Shown here: positions 55,809-63,178 of the stretch, one piece after another
How the letters are laid out: every line of letters begins with the position of its first letter
Position numbering within the stretch: position 1 is the stretch's first letter
NCBI GenBank assembly: GCA_030524035.1
Contig: JAUNHG010000002.1
Span: 477,860-541,037, forward strand
DNA: 63,178 nt
Source of the DNA: Kocuria sp.
Lineage (GTDB): Bacteria > Actinomycetota > Actinomycetes > Actinomycetales > Micrococcaceae
Direction of reading: 5' to 3'
Made by a program: the position numbers and the translations under genes
Notes under the pieces: generated by a model
Told to the model about the DNA's origin: nothing
Seen by the model: only the letters and a program-made list of their open reading frames with translations
The model's database searches: none

Positions 55809-55825
55809 CATAGAAAGGAACTACC

Positions 55826-56131
55826 ATGGGTCGCCTTTTCGACAACCCCATGATCCTCATCCTGATCCTCTTGGTCATCTTGCTGCTCTTCGGCGCGCCG
55901 AAGCTGCCAGGTATGGCGCGCAGCCTCGGACAGTCCCTGCGCATCTTCAAGTCGGAGGTCAAGGAAATGAAAGAAGACGACAAAGACCGCACGGTAGTCA
56001 ATGGTGAGTCTTCTGCGCATACCACCGGCTCGTCACCTTCTGCTCCGCACAGTAGCGAATCCACCAACGCATCCGCCGCGACAAGCTCCGACGCCGGCCT
56101 GCGCAACGAATCTGACGGCTTGCAGCGCTAA
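55826..56131 (+). CDS. tatA: Sec-independent (Tat) translocase subunit TatA
   Basis: TatA is the pore-forming subunit of the twin-arginine translocase. In this 101-residue protein, the membrane helix (about 8-22: [16 protein letters not shown]) is followed by the FG hinge and an amphipathic helix ([20 protein letters not shown]), then an acidic and Ser-rich disordered tail. AAAGGAA precedes the ATG. It is followed by tatC after 90 bp. Confidence 0.95.
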   Translation: MGRLFDNPMILILILLVILLLFGAPKLPGMARSLGQSLRIFKSEVKEMKEDDKDRTVVNGESSAHTTGSSPSAPHSSESTNASAATSSDAGLRNESDGLQR

Positions 56132-56168
56132 ATTATTCGTCCCTAGAAACTCTTTGCACACGGCTAGA

Positions 56169-56197
56169 CCCCGGCCACTAACGTAATCCGACCGGGG
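56169..56197 (+). other. GC-rich hairpin in the tatA-tatC spacer
   Basis: CCCCGG (56169-56174) and CCGGGG (56192-56197) can pair across 17 nt just before the tatC ribosome site (GGAGGG overlaps the right arm). It could adjust the tatA:tatC expression ratio by partly hiding that site. No T tract follows, so a full terminator is unlikely. Confidence 0.3.
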
Positions 56198-56221
56198 AGG
56201 GCCTCTAACAGGACCGTAACC

Positions 56222-57133
56222 ATGAGCGATGCGACCTCACCAGAGGACAAGACCTCCGCCGCGCAGCAGCGTAAAGCTGCCCGTGCGGCGCGGAGTCGTC
56301 GCAATAATCCACAAGCGCAGATGGCTTTAACAGAACATCTGCGGGAGTTCCGCAACCGGTTGATCATTTCTGCGATCGCCACGGTGTTTGGCATGGTTGG
56401 GGGATTTTTCCTGTATTTCCCCTTCATGGAGTGGGTCACTGAACCTATTAATCAGCTCAACCTGGAGGACACCCGGCAAGCATTCCTTAATTTTGGTGGT
56501 GTAGGCGGCCCTTTCAGCGTGATGGTGGAAGTCTCCATCATTTTGGGGCTTATTCTTGCCAGCCCCATCTGGCTCTACCAGTTATGGGCTTTTATTACCC
56601 CCGCTCTACACAAGAATGAAAAACGCTACGCCTATGCCTTTGTAATCACCGCTGTGCCGCTGTTTTTGGGGGGCTGCACGCTGGGTATTATCACCCTGCC
56701 CAGCGCGGTGTTTGCCCTGACAGCGTTCAACCCAGATAACACTGGCAACGTCATTGATGCTGTCCAATATGTACGATTCGTTCTCCAACTTGTCCTTGCA
56801 ATCGGCCTGGCATGCGTTCTGCCAGTGCTATTGGTGGGGCTGAATATGATTGGCATTCTCCCCGGTAAAACTCTGCTGCGCTCGTGGCGCTGGGTGATCA
56901 TCTTTGTGCTGCTGCTGGCTGCCATTGTGGCCCCCGGACCGGACATGATGGTGATGTTCTATATCTCCGCGCCATTGATGGCCCTGTTTTTCTTGGCGGT
57001 GGGTATCTGTCTGCTCAATGATCGGCGTCGCGCCCGGAAACTGGCCAAGCAGGAAGCTTCGTATGACCGACGCAGCATCAAAGCCACATCCACTGAAGAA
57101 CTCAAGAAACTCCAGAACTCTGCGGAGCAATAA
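56222..57133 (+). CDS. tatC: Sec-independent (Tat) translocase subunit TatC
   Basis: TatC is the receptor subunit that binds the twin-arginine signal. In this 303-residue protein the conserved N-terminal motif MALTEHLREFRNRLIISA is at about 35-52, and six membrane helices follow. SPIWLYQLWAFITPALHKNE is the family signature loop with the conserved Glu region. The C-terminal helix end reads LLNDRRRARKLAKQEASYDR. The N-terminus before the first helix is Lys/Arg-rich. ATG 56222 follows GGAGGG. The gene is 43 bp upstream of the helicase gene. Confidence 0.96.
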   Translation: MSDATSPEDKTSAAQQRKAARAARSRRNNPQAQMALTEHLREFRNRLIISAIATVFGMVGGFFLYFPFMEWVTEPINQLNLEDTRQAFLNFGGVGGPFSVMVEVSIILGLILASPIWLYQLWAFITPALHKNEKRYAYAFVITAVPLFLGGCTLGIITLPSAVFALTAFNPDNTGNVIDAVQYVRFVLQLVLAIGLACVLPVLLVGLNMIGILPGKTLLRSWRWVIIFVLLLAAIVAPGPDMMVMFYISAPLMALFFLAVGICLLNDRRRARKLAKQEASYDRRSIKATSTEELKKLQNSAEQ

Positions 57134-57176
57134 CGCTGCGGAGGGTCCCGTTGCACGTTACGCGTAGGGTGACCTT

Positions 57177-60080
57177 ATGTCTTCTCCATCCGAACGTCAC
57201 CTGGCTGCTAAACGACGCCAAGCGGAGGCTAAAACACGGTTGGCAGTTTTTGCCAGATCGCTGGACTTCGAAATGGACGCTTTCCAGGTCAGCGGGTGTA
57301 AAGCGTTAGAAGCTGGGCATAGCGTCTTGGTGGCTGCCCCCACTGGCGCTGGTAAAACGATCGTGGGGGAGTTCGCTGTCTACCTAGCCTTGTCGCGCGG
57401 ACAAAAAGCCTTCTACACCACACCGATCAAAGCGCTGAGCAATCAGAAGTACCAAGAATTTACGCGTCGATTCGGACCTGAACGGGTTGGCTTATTAACC
57501 GGGGATACCGCCATCAACGCAGATGCGGACGTTGTCGTCATGACTACTGAGGTTCTGCGCAACATGCTGTACGCCGGGTCTTCTGCCCTGCCCAATCTAG
57601 GTTTTGTGATCATGGACGAAGTCCATTACCTTGCCGACCGGTTCCGGGGCGCGGTATGGGAAGAAGTCATCATTCACCTGCCTGAAGACGTGCAGATGGC
57701 GTGTTTATCCGCCACAGTGTCCAACGCCGAAGAATTCGGGGACTGGCTCAAAACCGTGCGTGGGCACACAGAGGTGGTGGTTTCTGAACACCGCCCGGTG
57801 CCACTGTGGCAACACATTCATGTGGGCACACAAATGATGGATCTCTTTGTGGAGTCCCCGGAACGGCCCAGGTCTACGTCTACCGTTGAGGCCGTGGGGT
57901 CAGGGGAGCTCACGATCAACCCTGAACTCATCCGTATTGCCCGTCAGGCTGACGGAGCGCGCAGGCAGAGGCGGGGGCCTGGGGGCCGGTCCCGGGACAG
58001 GTTCGCACGGCACGGACGCCGGGCCAATGCCGGTGCCCGTTCCCACGATGCAGGACGGGGCACCGGGTACCGTAATATTTCTCGCCCACACATGATTCGC
58101 GGTTTACAAGCCGAAGGTCTCCTGCCAGCAATCACGTTCATTTTTTCCCGGGCTGGCTGCGATAGTGCTGTCAAGCAGTGTCTGGCAGCTGACCTGTGGT
58201 TGACTACCCAGGCCCAACGGCAAACCATTCGTGCCATTGTGTCCGAAGCAACAGCGCACTTAGATTCTTCCGATTTAGAGGTCTTGAAGTTTGACGAATG
58301 GCGGGAGGGGTTATTACGTGGTGTTGCCGCACATCACGCAGGCTTACTGCCGATCTTTAAGGAAGTGGTGGAGAGCCTTTTTGCTCTGGGACTGGTTCAA
58401 GCAGTCTTCGCAACGGAAACCCTGGCGTTAGGGATCAACATGCCAGCTCGATCCGTCGTACTGGAGCGGTTGGATAAGTTCAACGGCGAATCCCGAGCAG
58501 ACATCACACCGGGGGAGTACACCCAGTTAACGGGCCGTGCCGGGCGCCGTGGAATCGACGTCGAAGGTCACGCGGTAGTATTGTGGCGCCCCGGTTTGGA
58601 CCCCACAGCAGTGGCCGGTTTGGCCTCTAAGCGGACCTATCCGCTGATCTCTAGCTTCCGGCCCACGTATAACATGTCGGTGAATCTGATAGCCCGGTTT
58701 GGGGCTGCGCGTTCACGCACAATCCTGGAATCATCCTTTGCTCAGTTCCAGGCGGATCGTTCGGTCGTGGAGTTAGCCAAAAAAGTACGTTCGCAGGAGC
58801 GGTCTTTGGCTGGGTATGAGGAGTCTATGACCTGCCACCTCGGCGATTTCACTGAGTATGCCGCGTTGCGCCGTGAGTTGAAGGACGCAGAGAACAGAGC
58901 CCAAAAGACCCGTTCTCACTCGCGCCGCGTCCAATCTGTGGATTCTTTGGCGGATTTACGGCCTGGGGATGTGGTGGATATCCCGAACGGTCGCAGTAAA
59001 GGTTACGCCGTCGTGATCGCCGCAGATCACCGGGTGGAACAACCTCGCCCGGTGATCGTGACTTACGACGCCCATCTGCGTCGTCTAGGAGCACAAGATC
59101 TGGACGGTCCTTTGGCGCCGGTATCTTTTGTCAAACTCCCGAAAAAAGTACGCACTGATTCACTCAAAGACCGCAAAACCATTGCCCACTGGTTACGTCA
59201 GGCACTCCACAACCGGAAACCGCCCCGTGATGGGCACCCGGTCCAGGGTAAAACACCAGGACGTCGTCATACCCGTGAGTCCACCCGGTTCGTCCGTACC
59301 GAATCAGAAACTGAGCTGCAGATCGCACAACTGCGCCGCACGTTACGCGAACACCCATGCCATGGCTGTCATGACCGCGAAGTACACGCCCGGTGGGCCG
59401 AACGATGGAATCGTCTACGCCGGGATACGGACGGTCTGCGACGTCAGTTGCAAAATCGGACCAATGCCGTTGCGGCCACTTTTGATCGAATCTGTGATGT
59501 TCTGTACTCCTTAGGATATGTGGATACCGACGCCCACGACACGTGGATACCCACGCCAGCGGGTGAACAACTACGGCACATTTATGGAGACCGCGACCTG
59601 TTACTGGCCATGAGCCTGCGGGATGGGTTATTCACAGACTTGGATCCTGCTGCTTTAGCAGCCACCGTGACCGCCTTGGTGTACCAATCCAAACGCGAGG
59701 AAACGGGTTTTCGTCCCAGCCTGCCGGCACCTTCCATCAATCGTGCAGCGGATGGCATGGTCCGGCTATGGTCGCACCTCAGCGATCAGGAACAGCGGTA
59801 TAAGCTCCGGGCCACGGCAGAACCGGAGTTTGGCCTTGTCGTACCGATGTATCGCTGGGCTTGTGGTGCTTCTTTACACGTAACGTTGCAAGACGCTGAT
59901 TTAGCGGCAGGGGATTTTGTGCGTTGGGCTAAGCAAGTGATTGATCTTTTGGATCAAATCGCAGCGATCAAAGACCTTCATCCAGATCTCCGTACCATGT
60001 CGCAGAAAGCTGTGCAATTGATTCATCGCGGGGTCGTGGTCCAAACCCTTCAAGAGGCCATGGAAAATGTGGGGAATTGA
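57177..60080 (+). CDS. helY: Ski2/Mtr4-like DExH RNA helicase HelY
   Basis: This 967-residue ATP-dependent helicase has motif I APTGAGKT (54-61), motif Ia TPIKALSNQKY, motif II D147-E-V-H, motif III LSATVSNAEEF, motif V FATETLALGINMPARS and motif VI QLTGRAGRRGID. A basic Arg/Gly-rich insert (about residues 258-300) lies between the two RecA-like domains, and a C-terminal helical (DSHCT-like) region ends the protein. Actinobacterial HelY proteins are conserved beside tatC. RNA processing or decay is the likely role. ATG 57177 has GGAGGG further upstream. The TGA stop overlaps an in-frame TTG of the next gene. Confidence 0.94.
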   Translation: MSSPSERHLAAKRRQAEAKTRLAVFARSLDFEMDAFQVSGCKALEAGHSVLVAAPTGAGKTIVGEFAVYLALSRGQKAFYTTPIKALSNQKYQEFTRRFGPERVGLLTGDTAINADADVVVMTTEVLRNMLYAGSSALPNLGFVIMDEVHYLADRFRGAVWEEVIIHLPEDVQMACLSATVSNAEEFGDWLKTVRGHTEVVVSEHRPVPLWQHIHVGTQMMDLFVESPERPRSTSTVEAVGSGELTINPELIRIARQADGARRQRRGPGGRSRDRFARHGRRANAGARSHDAGRGTGYRNISRPHMIRGLQAEGLLPAITFIFSRAGCDSAVKQCLAADLWLTTQAQRQTIRAIVSEATAHLDSSDLEVLKFDEWREGLLRGVAAHHAGLLPIFKEVVESLFALGLVQAVFATETLALGINMPARSVVLERLDKFNGESRADITPGEYTQLTGRAGRRGIDVEGHAVVLWRPGLDPTAVAGLASKRTYPLISSFRPTYNMSVNLIARFGAARSRTILESSFAQFQADRSVVELAKKVRSQERSLAGYEESMTCHLGDFTEYAALRRELKDAENRAQKTRSHSRRVQSVDSLADLRPGDVVDIPNGRSKGYAVVIAADHRVEQPRPVIVTYDAHLRRLGAQDLDGPLAPVSFVKLPKKVRTDSLKDRKTIAHWLRQALHNRKPPRDGHPVQGKTPGRRHTRESTRFVRTESETELQIAQLRRTLREHPCHGCHDREVHARWAERWNRLRRDTDGLRRQLQNRTNAVAATFDRICDVLYSLGYVDTDAHDTWIPTPAGEQLRHIYGDRDLLLAMSLRDGLFTDLDPAALAATVTALVYQSKREETGFRPSLPAPSINRAADGMVRLWSHLSDQEQRYKLRATAEPEFGLVVPMYRWACGASLHVTLQDADLAAGDFVRWAKQVIDLLDQIAAIKDLHPDLRTMSQKAVQLIHRGVVVQTLQEAMENVGN

Positions 60081-60085
60081 AGACG

Positions 60086-61231
60086 ATGACTAATACCTCC
60101 GGGGCGGCTCCTGCCGTACTACACAACGGGTATGTTCACAGTCCTGCCGATCCATTAGCTTCCGCCATACTGATGGAAGGTGATCGTGTGGTATGGGTGG
60201 GCTCGGAAGAAGCTGCGGCGAGTATACGTGATGACCGCATGACCCTGGTGGACCTTCGTGGAGACTTGGTGACCCCGGGTCTCGTGAATAGTTCCGTAGA
60301 CCTGGGGGATGGTGACGATTCTGGGCAGAGTCTCCTCCGCGATTACGCAGCCCAGGGGATTGTTGCTGTGGTACACACCGGTGTCGATATCGGGCCAGAG
60401 CGTTCAATGGCTATCCAAACTGGTGATAATGCGTTACCTAAGATCTACCATTGGCCCACGGTAAGCTCAGCTGAACTCGTTGATGGTCCGCGTGCGATGG
60501 CCATACAGTGGTCGCAGGTCACCGGTGTTTCCCCTCTGGTTGGGGTGTGTGTTGCGGTATCTGCGGGCGAGACTTCCGCCACGCAACTGCTGGGTTTTCT
60601 CGACGTCTGTATGGACTTTCAGCTACGCCCTGGATTACTCATGAACACCGTACAGGATGGTCCTGTTGCGCTGGAAGCTCTGCGCCTAGCTGCGGAGGAG
60701 CGCGGTCAGCGCCAATTCAACGGCGCAGGTATTCGAGTGAATTTTGGACCGTCCTGGACGGCAGATTCGCTGCGTTCTTTCCTGGCTTCCGCAGACGGTT
60801 ATGCGTTAACGGTATGCCTTGATCCCGAAACCAGCGTACTGGCAGCCGAGTTTTACCGTCGTGGTCTTCCTGTGGTTCTGGGCTCACATGATTTTGGTCG
60901 CCACCCGTGGAGTGGCATCGCCGCGTTATTGAATCACCCAGATCAGCATGAGCGGGTCTCCGCCAAGGCGGCTTTTACAGCAGCTACACGCGGAGCGTGG
61001 CGCGCGTTAGGGCGGGGAGGGCATGTCACCGGCCAGCTAGTTCCTGGCGCGGAGGCCACATACGCCCGGTGGGAGGTGGAAAGCTTGATGGTTCAGGCTG
61101 CCAGCGGAACCGGAGCGTCGTGGAGCACCGATCCGCGAGCCCGCACTCCGCTATTGCCAGCACTTGAGGGCGATACCGAACCAGTATGCGTCAGCACTGC
61201 GATCAGTGGGGTACCCCTGTACCAGCGCTAG
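60086..61231 (+). CDS. Amidohydrolase-like protein lacking the usual metal ligands
   Basis: The 381-residue protein has the beta-sandwich and TIM-barrel outline of the amidohydrolase superfamily: an N-terminal VLHNGYVHSPADPLASAIL with VVWVGSEEAA, then DLVTPGLVNSSVDLGDG. In active members this position reads PGxxDxHxH, so both histidines are replaced. A later GSHDFGRHPWSGIAALLNHP resembles the region of the last metal-ligand Asp and substrate loop, and VTGQLVPGAEATYARWEVE the C-terminal sandwich. It is probably a non-enzymatic or altered member. ATG 60086 is chosen; TTG 60077 overlapping the helY stop is an alternative. An inverted repeat covers its stop codon (61228-61243). Confidence 0.75.
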   Translation: MTNTSGAAPAVLHNGYVHSPADPLASAILMEGDRVVWVGSEEAAASIRDDRMTLVDLRGDLVTPGLVNSSVDLGDGDDSGQSLLRDYAAQGIVAVVHTGVDIGPERSMAIQTGDNALPKIYHWPTVSSAELVDGPRAMAIQWSQVTGVSPLVGVCVAVSAGETSATQLLGFLDVCMDFQLRPGLLMNTVQDGPVALEALRLAAEERGQRQFNGAGIRVNFGPSWTADSLRSFLASADGYALTVCLDPETSVLAAEFYRRGLPVVLGSHDFGRHPWSGIAALLNHPDQHERVSAKAAFTAATRGAWRALGRGGHVTGQLVPGAEATYARWEVESLMVQAASGTGASWSTDPRARTPLLPALEGDTEPVCVSTAISGVPLYQR

Positions 61232-61248
61232 CCCGCGGGCTAGTACAG
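61217..61248. repeat. Strong inverted repeat spanning the amidohydrolase stop
   Basis: CTAGCCCGCGGGCTAG (61228-61243) is a perfect 16-bp palindrome. Outer arms CTGTAC (61217-61222) and GTACAG (61243-61248) add possible pairing. It overlaps the TAG stop and lacks a T tract. It may be an mRNA-stabilising or attenuating hairpin. The remaining 165 bp to the next gene hold nothing else I recognise. Confidence 0.4.
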
Positions 61249-61413
61249 GAATCACGCAGCCATGTCGTACCGGTCCGCGCCATGCAGGACGTGGCAAAGT
61301 TAAACCGCGCAAGATTTGTCTGATGATGACCGCTGGATACACTGTCTCGCGGGCGTCGGCAGTCTTTGATCCTCATTCTTGCCTGGCTCTGTTGCCGAAA
61401 GGAAACCAACCGC

Positions 61414-62160
61414 GTGCGGTCACTCATCATCATTCCCACCTACAACGAACGTGAATCACTTCCCACCGTGATGGACCGTTTGCGTAGCGCTGTTCCGGCT
61501 GGCGACGTCTTGGTGGTCGACGACAACAGCCCGGATGGTACTGGCGAGATGGCAGATGCTATGGCAGCTACTGACCCACAGATCCATGTGCTACACCGGA
61601 CAGAGAAGAATGGCCTGGGACAGGCATACATCGCGGGCTTCAGGTGGGGATTAGATCACAAATACGACATTCTGGTGGAAATGGACGCTGATTGTTCTCA
61701 CCAGCCAGAAGAGCTCCCGGCCCTGCTGAAAGCTGTAGAAGACGGTGCCGACTTGGCCATTGGGTCACGCTATGTTCCGGGGGGATCAACGGTGAATTGG
61801 CCGTGGTACCGCCAGTTCATCTCACGAGGTGGTGGGGTATACGCCAGGTTTTTCTTGGGGTCCGATATTCAGGACATCACCGCAGGTTTCCGTGCTTTCC
61901 GGGCGTCAACTCTTCACGCTATTGATCTAGATTCTGTGACTTCCCGCGGATATTGTTTTCAGATCGACTTGGGGTGGCGCGCGGAACTTGCAGGATTGAA
62001 GGTAGTGGAGGTTCCCATCACTTTCGTAGAGCGAGCTGAAGGTGTCTCCAAAATGAGTGGGGACATCACCTTGGAAGCGGTCGTCAATGTCGCGAAGTGG
62101 GGGACTGCCGCACGCGCTCAAGTTCTGCGGGAGAAATTCACCGCTATGGTGCGCCGTTAG
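61414..62160 (+). CDS. Polyprenol monophosphomannose synthase (GT2, DPM1-like)
   Basis: This enzyme transfers mannose from GDP-mannose to polyprenyl phosphate on the cytoplasmic membrane face; the lipid-linked mannose is used outside for lipoglycans and protein mannosylation. It is a 248-residue GT-A enzyme without membrane spans. Motifs are [37 protein letters not shown], the metal site [14 protein letters not shown] and [20 protein letters not shown], and it ends in [23 protein letters not shown] 61414 is chosen to match the family N-terminus, with AAAGGA upstream; the frame is open back to 61366. Confidence 0.92.
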   Translation: MRSLIIIPTYNERESLPTVMDRLRSAVPAGDVLVVDDNSPDGTGEMADAMAATDPQIHVLHRTEKNGLGQAYIAGFRWGLDHKYDILVEMDADCSHQPEELPALLKAVEDGADLAIGSRYVPGGSTVNWPWYRQFISRGGGVYARFFLGSDIQDITAGFRAFRASTLHAIDLDSVTSRGYCFQIDLGWRAELAGLKVVEVPITFVERAEGVSKMSGDITLEAVVNVAKWGTAARAQVLREKFTAMVRR

Positions 62161-62186
62161 AAATTTTTGCCGCAGCACCGTGGACG

Positions 62187-62236
62187 ACGATGGGGCGGGA
62201 ACCTGCTGCTATCCAGCGTCGTTCCCGCCCCATCGT
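62187..62236. terminator. Long bidirectional terminator hairpin between converging genes
   Basis: ACGATGGGGCGGGAAC (62187-62202) and GTTCCCGCCCCATCGT (62221-62236) form a perfect 16-bp stem with an 18-nt loop, followed on the plus strand by TGATGTTTT. It sits between the ppm synthase stop and the converging rbpA stop, so it probably insulates both transcripts. Confidence 0.75.
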
Positions 62237-62257
62237 GATGTTTTCCAGGTCAGTTAG

Positions 62258-62593
62258 TCATAGCGCGTGCTGTTCGCGGTAGAACTGCAAACGCTGCTCC
62301 AGGATCTCTTCAAGTTCCTCGGGGGATCGACGTTCCATGAGCATGTCCCAGTGAGTACGCTGGTGTTTTTCAGCGGAATTCTCCGGCCTTTCGCCATTGA
62401 CGATCACTGCTTCTTTGCCGGATTTTGAAATCCAAACAGAGGGTATCTCCGCCTCGGAAGCAAAGGTGACAAACACCTGTTCGCCATCTTCAGTGCGGTA
62501 TTCCACACGCTGCCGCGGCGCCGGTTCCACCCCGGCTTCGGACTCCATGGACTGTGAGCCCAGGCGCATACCTCGCAGGCTGCGGTCACTCAT
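62258..62593 (-). CDS. rbpA: RNA polymerase-binding protein RbpA
   Basis: RbpA is an actinobacterial transcription factor that binds RNA polymerase and group I/II sigma factors and stabilises open complexes. In this 111-residue protein, the N-terminal tail DRSLRGMRLGSQSMESEAGV is followed by the RbpA core (QRVEYRTEDGEQVFVTFA, EAEIPSVWISKSG). The basic linker then reads NSAEKHQRTHWDMLMERRSP, and the sigma-interacting helix EELEEILEQRLQFYREQ ends the protein. The core has no zinc cysteines, as in the mycobacterial protein. AGGAG lies about 10 nt before ATG 62593. Confidence 0.95.
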   Translation of the reverse strand: MSDRSLRGMRLGSQSMESEAGVEPAPRQRVEYRTEDGEQVFVTFASEAEIPSVWISKSGKEAVIVNGERPENSAEKHQRTHWDMLMERRSPEELEEILEQRLQFYREQHAL

Positions 62594-62646
62594 GAGGTGT
62601 AACTCCTGTCAGTGGAAACATGGTTAGTCTGATCAAAACACCCATT

Positions 62647-63178
62647 CTATCGTCCCTGTCCAGCTTCCGGAGTATCACCTGGCAACGGGGCATCCAGGTT
62701 GACCGGTGCGTTGGGGTCAATGGCTTCTGGCTCCGGAACGGTGAATGCATCGGGGTTAGCAACCGCTGCGGATGGTCTGAGGTCTTCATCAGTGACTTGA
62801 ACCGTTTCAGATTTCACGATCCCTTCGGCGTTTTTAGCTGCCGCGCGGGCTTCTTCTTCGGCACGCTCTTCGTCACCCATCACATCACCCCAGTCACGGC
62901 CCTCGTCAGGTTTGCCCAAGAATTCACCAACGCCGCGCAAGGCATCACCAAGTTCAGCGGGGATCATCCACACCTTGTTGGCGGAACCTTCAGCCACCTT
63001 CGGTAAGGTCTGGATGTACTGGTAGGCCAGCAGTTTCTGCGTGGGCTTGGCCCGGTGGATGGATTCGAAAACTTTCTGGATGGCCTGCGCTTCACCGTCA
63101 GCGCGCAAAATCGCAGCTTTCGCATCACCTTCAGCGGAAAGCACCGCAGCCTGACGTTCACCTTCAGCGGTCAGAATC
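62647..63178 (-). CDS. SPFH/band-7 (stomatin/prohibitin-like) protein, C-terminal part
   Basis: The gene runs off the right end of the window, so only the last 176 or so residues are seen. They begin inside the coiled coil of an SPFH protein (LTAEGERQAAVLSAEGDAKA, then ILRADGEAQAIQKVFESIHR), followed by LLAYQYIQTLPKVAEGSANK and WMIPAELGDALRGVG, the usual end of bacterial stomatin-like proteins. An acidic, Pro-rich disordered tail of about 85 residues follows. Such proteins form membrane-bound oligomers that organise lipid domains and often pair with an NfeD-like protein, which would lie outside the window. Confidence 0.88.
   Translation of the reverse strand, partial: ILTAEGERQAAVLSAEGDAKAAILRADGEAQAIQKVFESIHRAKPTQKLLAYQYIQTLPKVAEGSANKVWMIPAELGDALRGVGEFLGKPDEGRDWGDVMGDEERAEEEARAAAKNAEGIVKSETVQVTDEDLRPSAAVANPDAFTVPEPEAIDPNAPVNLDAPLPGDTPEAGQGR

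Noticed and set aside
1-63178. CRISPR arrays, insertion sequences, prophage or conjugation genes
   Set aside because: I saw no regular spacer-repeat pattern, transposase motif, integrase or phage structural gene on either strand.

Overview
The window is a 63-kb piece of an actinobacterial chromosome, most likely from the order Micrococcales (a Micrococcaceae-like lineage of moderate G+C; this placement is inference). Marker genes that point there are mshC (mycothiol synthesis), the mpa-dop-pup-pafA pupylation set, a fused pafBC regulator next to tatA/tatC and helY, rbpA, polyprenol-phosphate-mannose synthase and the actinobacterial glgC/glgA pair. I see no transposase, integrase, phage gene or CRISPR array.

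Positions 1-24.5 kb hold a large surface-polysaccharide locus. The plus-strand arm runs LCP ligase, three GT4-type genes, an ABC-2 exporter (permease and ATPase), a CgeB/GT2 double glycosyltransferase, UDP-ManNAc dehydrogenase, an 1811-residue lyase-glycosyltransferase-lyase fusion and an alpha/beta-hydrolase-like protein. Several junctions are 4-bp GTGA overlaps. A converging minus-strand arm carries UDP-GlcNAc 2-epimerase, a degenerate asparagine-synthetase-like protein, a second alpha/beta-hydrolase-like protein, a GSCFA protein and an SGNH protein. Epimerase plus dehydrogenase would supply UDP-ManNAcA, so the product is probably an exported, cell-wall-attached, ManNAcA-containing polymer (teichuronic-acid or capsule type).

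At 24.6-27.0 kb lies a compact regulatory unit: a NarL-type response regulator on the minus strand and, divergently, a 69-residue secreted peptide with two C-terminal cysteines. The peptide gene is coupled (1-bp gap) to a histidine kinase. A perfect 14-bp palindrome sits between the two transcription units. This looks like an uncharacterised peptide-sensing system and is the most interesting signal in the window.

From 27.2 to 34.9 kb are two convergent, apparently paralogous unknown proteins, an ABC1/UbiB-type kinase, a HIRAN-like membrane protein, divergent glgC and glgA, and tRNA-Leu(GAG). From 34.9 to 37.1 kb is a decayed stretch: an intact DsbA-family gene plus remnants of an AraC regulator and an NTF2/SnoaL-like protein.

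From 37.1 to 42.1 kb is the pupylation operon mpa-dop-pup-pafA, with no 20S proteasome genes and an Mpa that lacks the usual proteasome-docking tail. From 42.2 to 63.2 kb come conserved housekeeping genes: a lipoprotein, an M20 peptidase, uppP, mshC, a PAC2 protein, a HAD hydrolase, an M50 protease, trmI, two FKBP isomerases, pafBC, tatA, tatC, helY, a degenerate amidohydrolase, ppm synthase, rbpA, and an SPFH protein cut by the window end.
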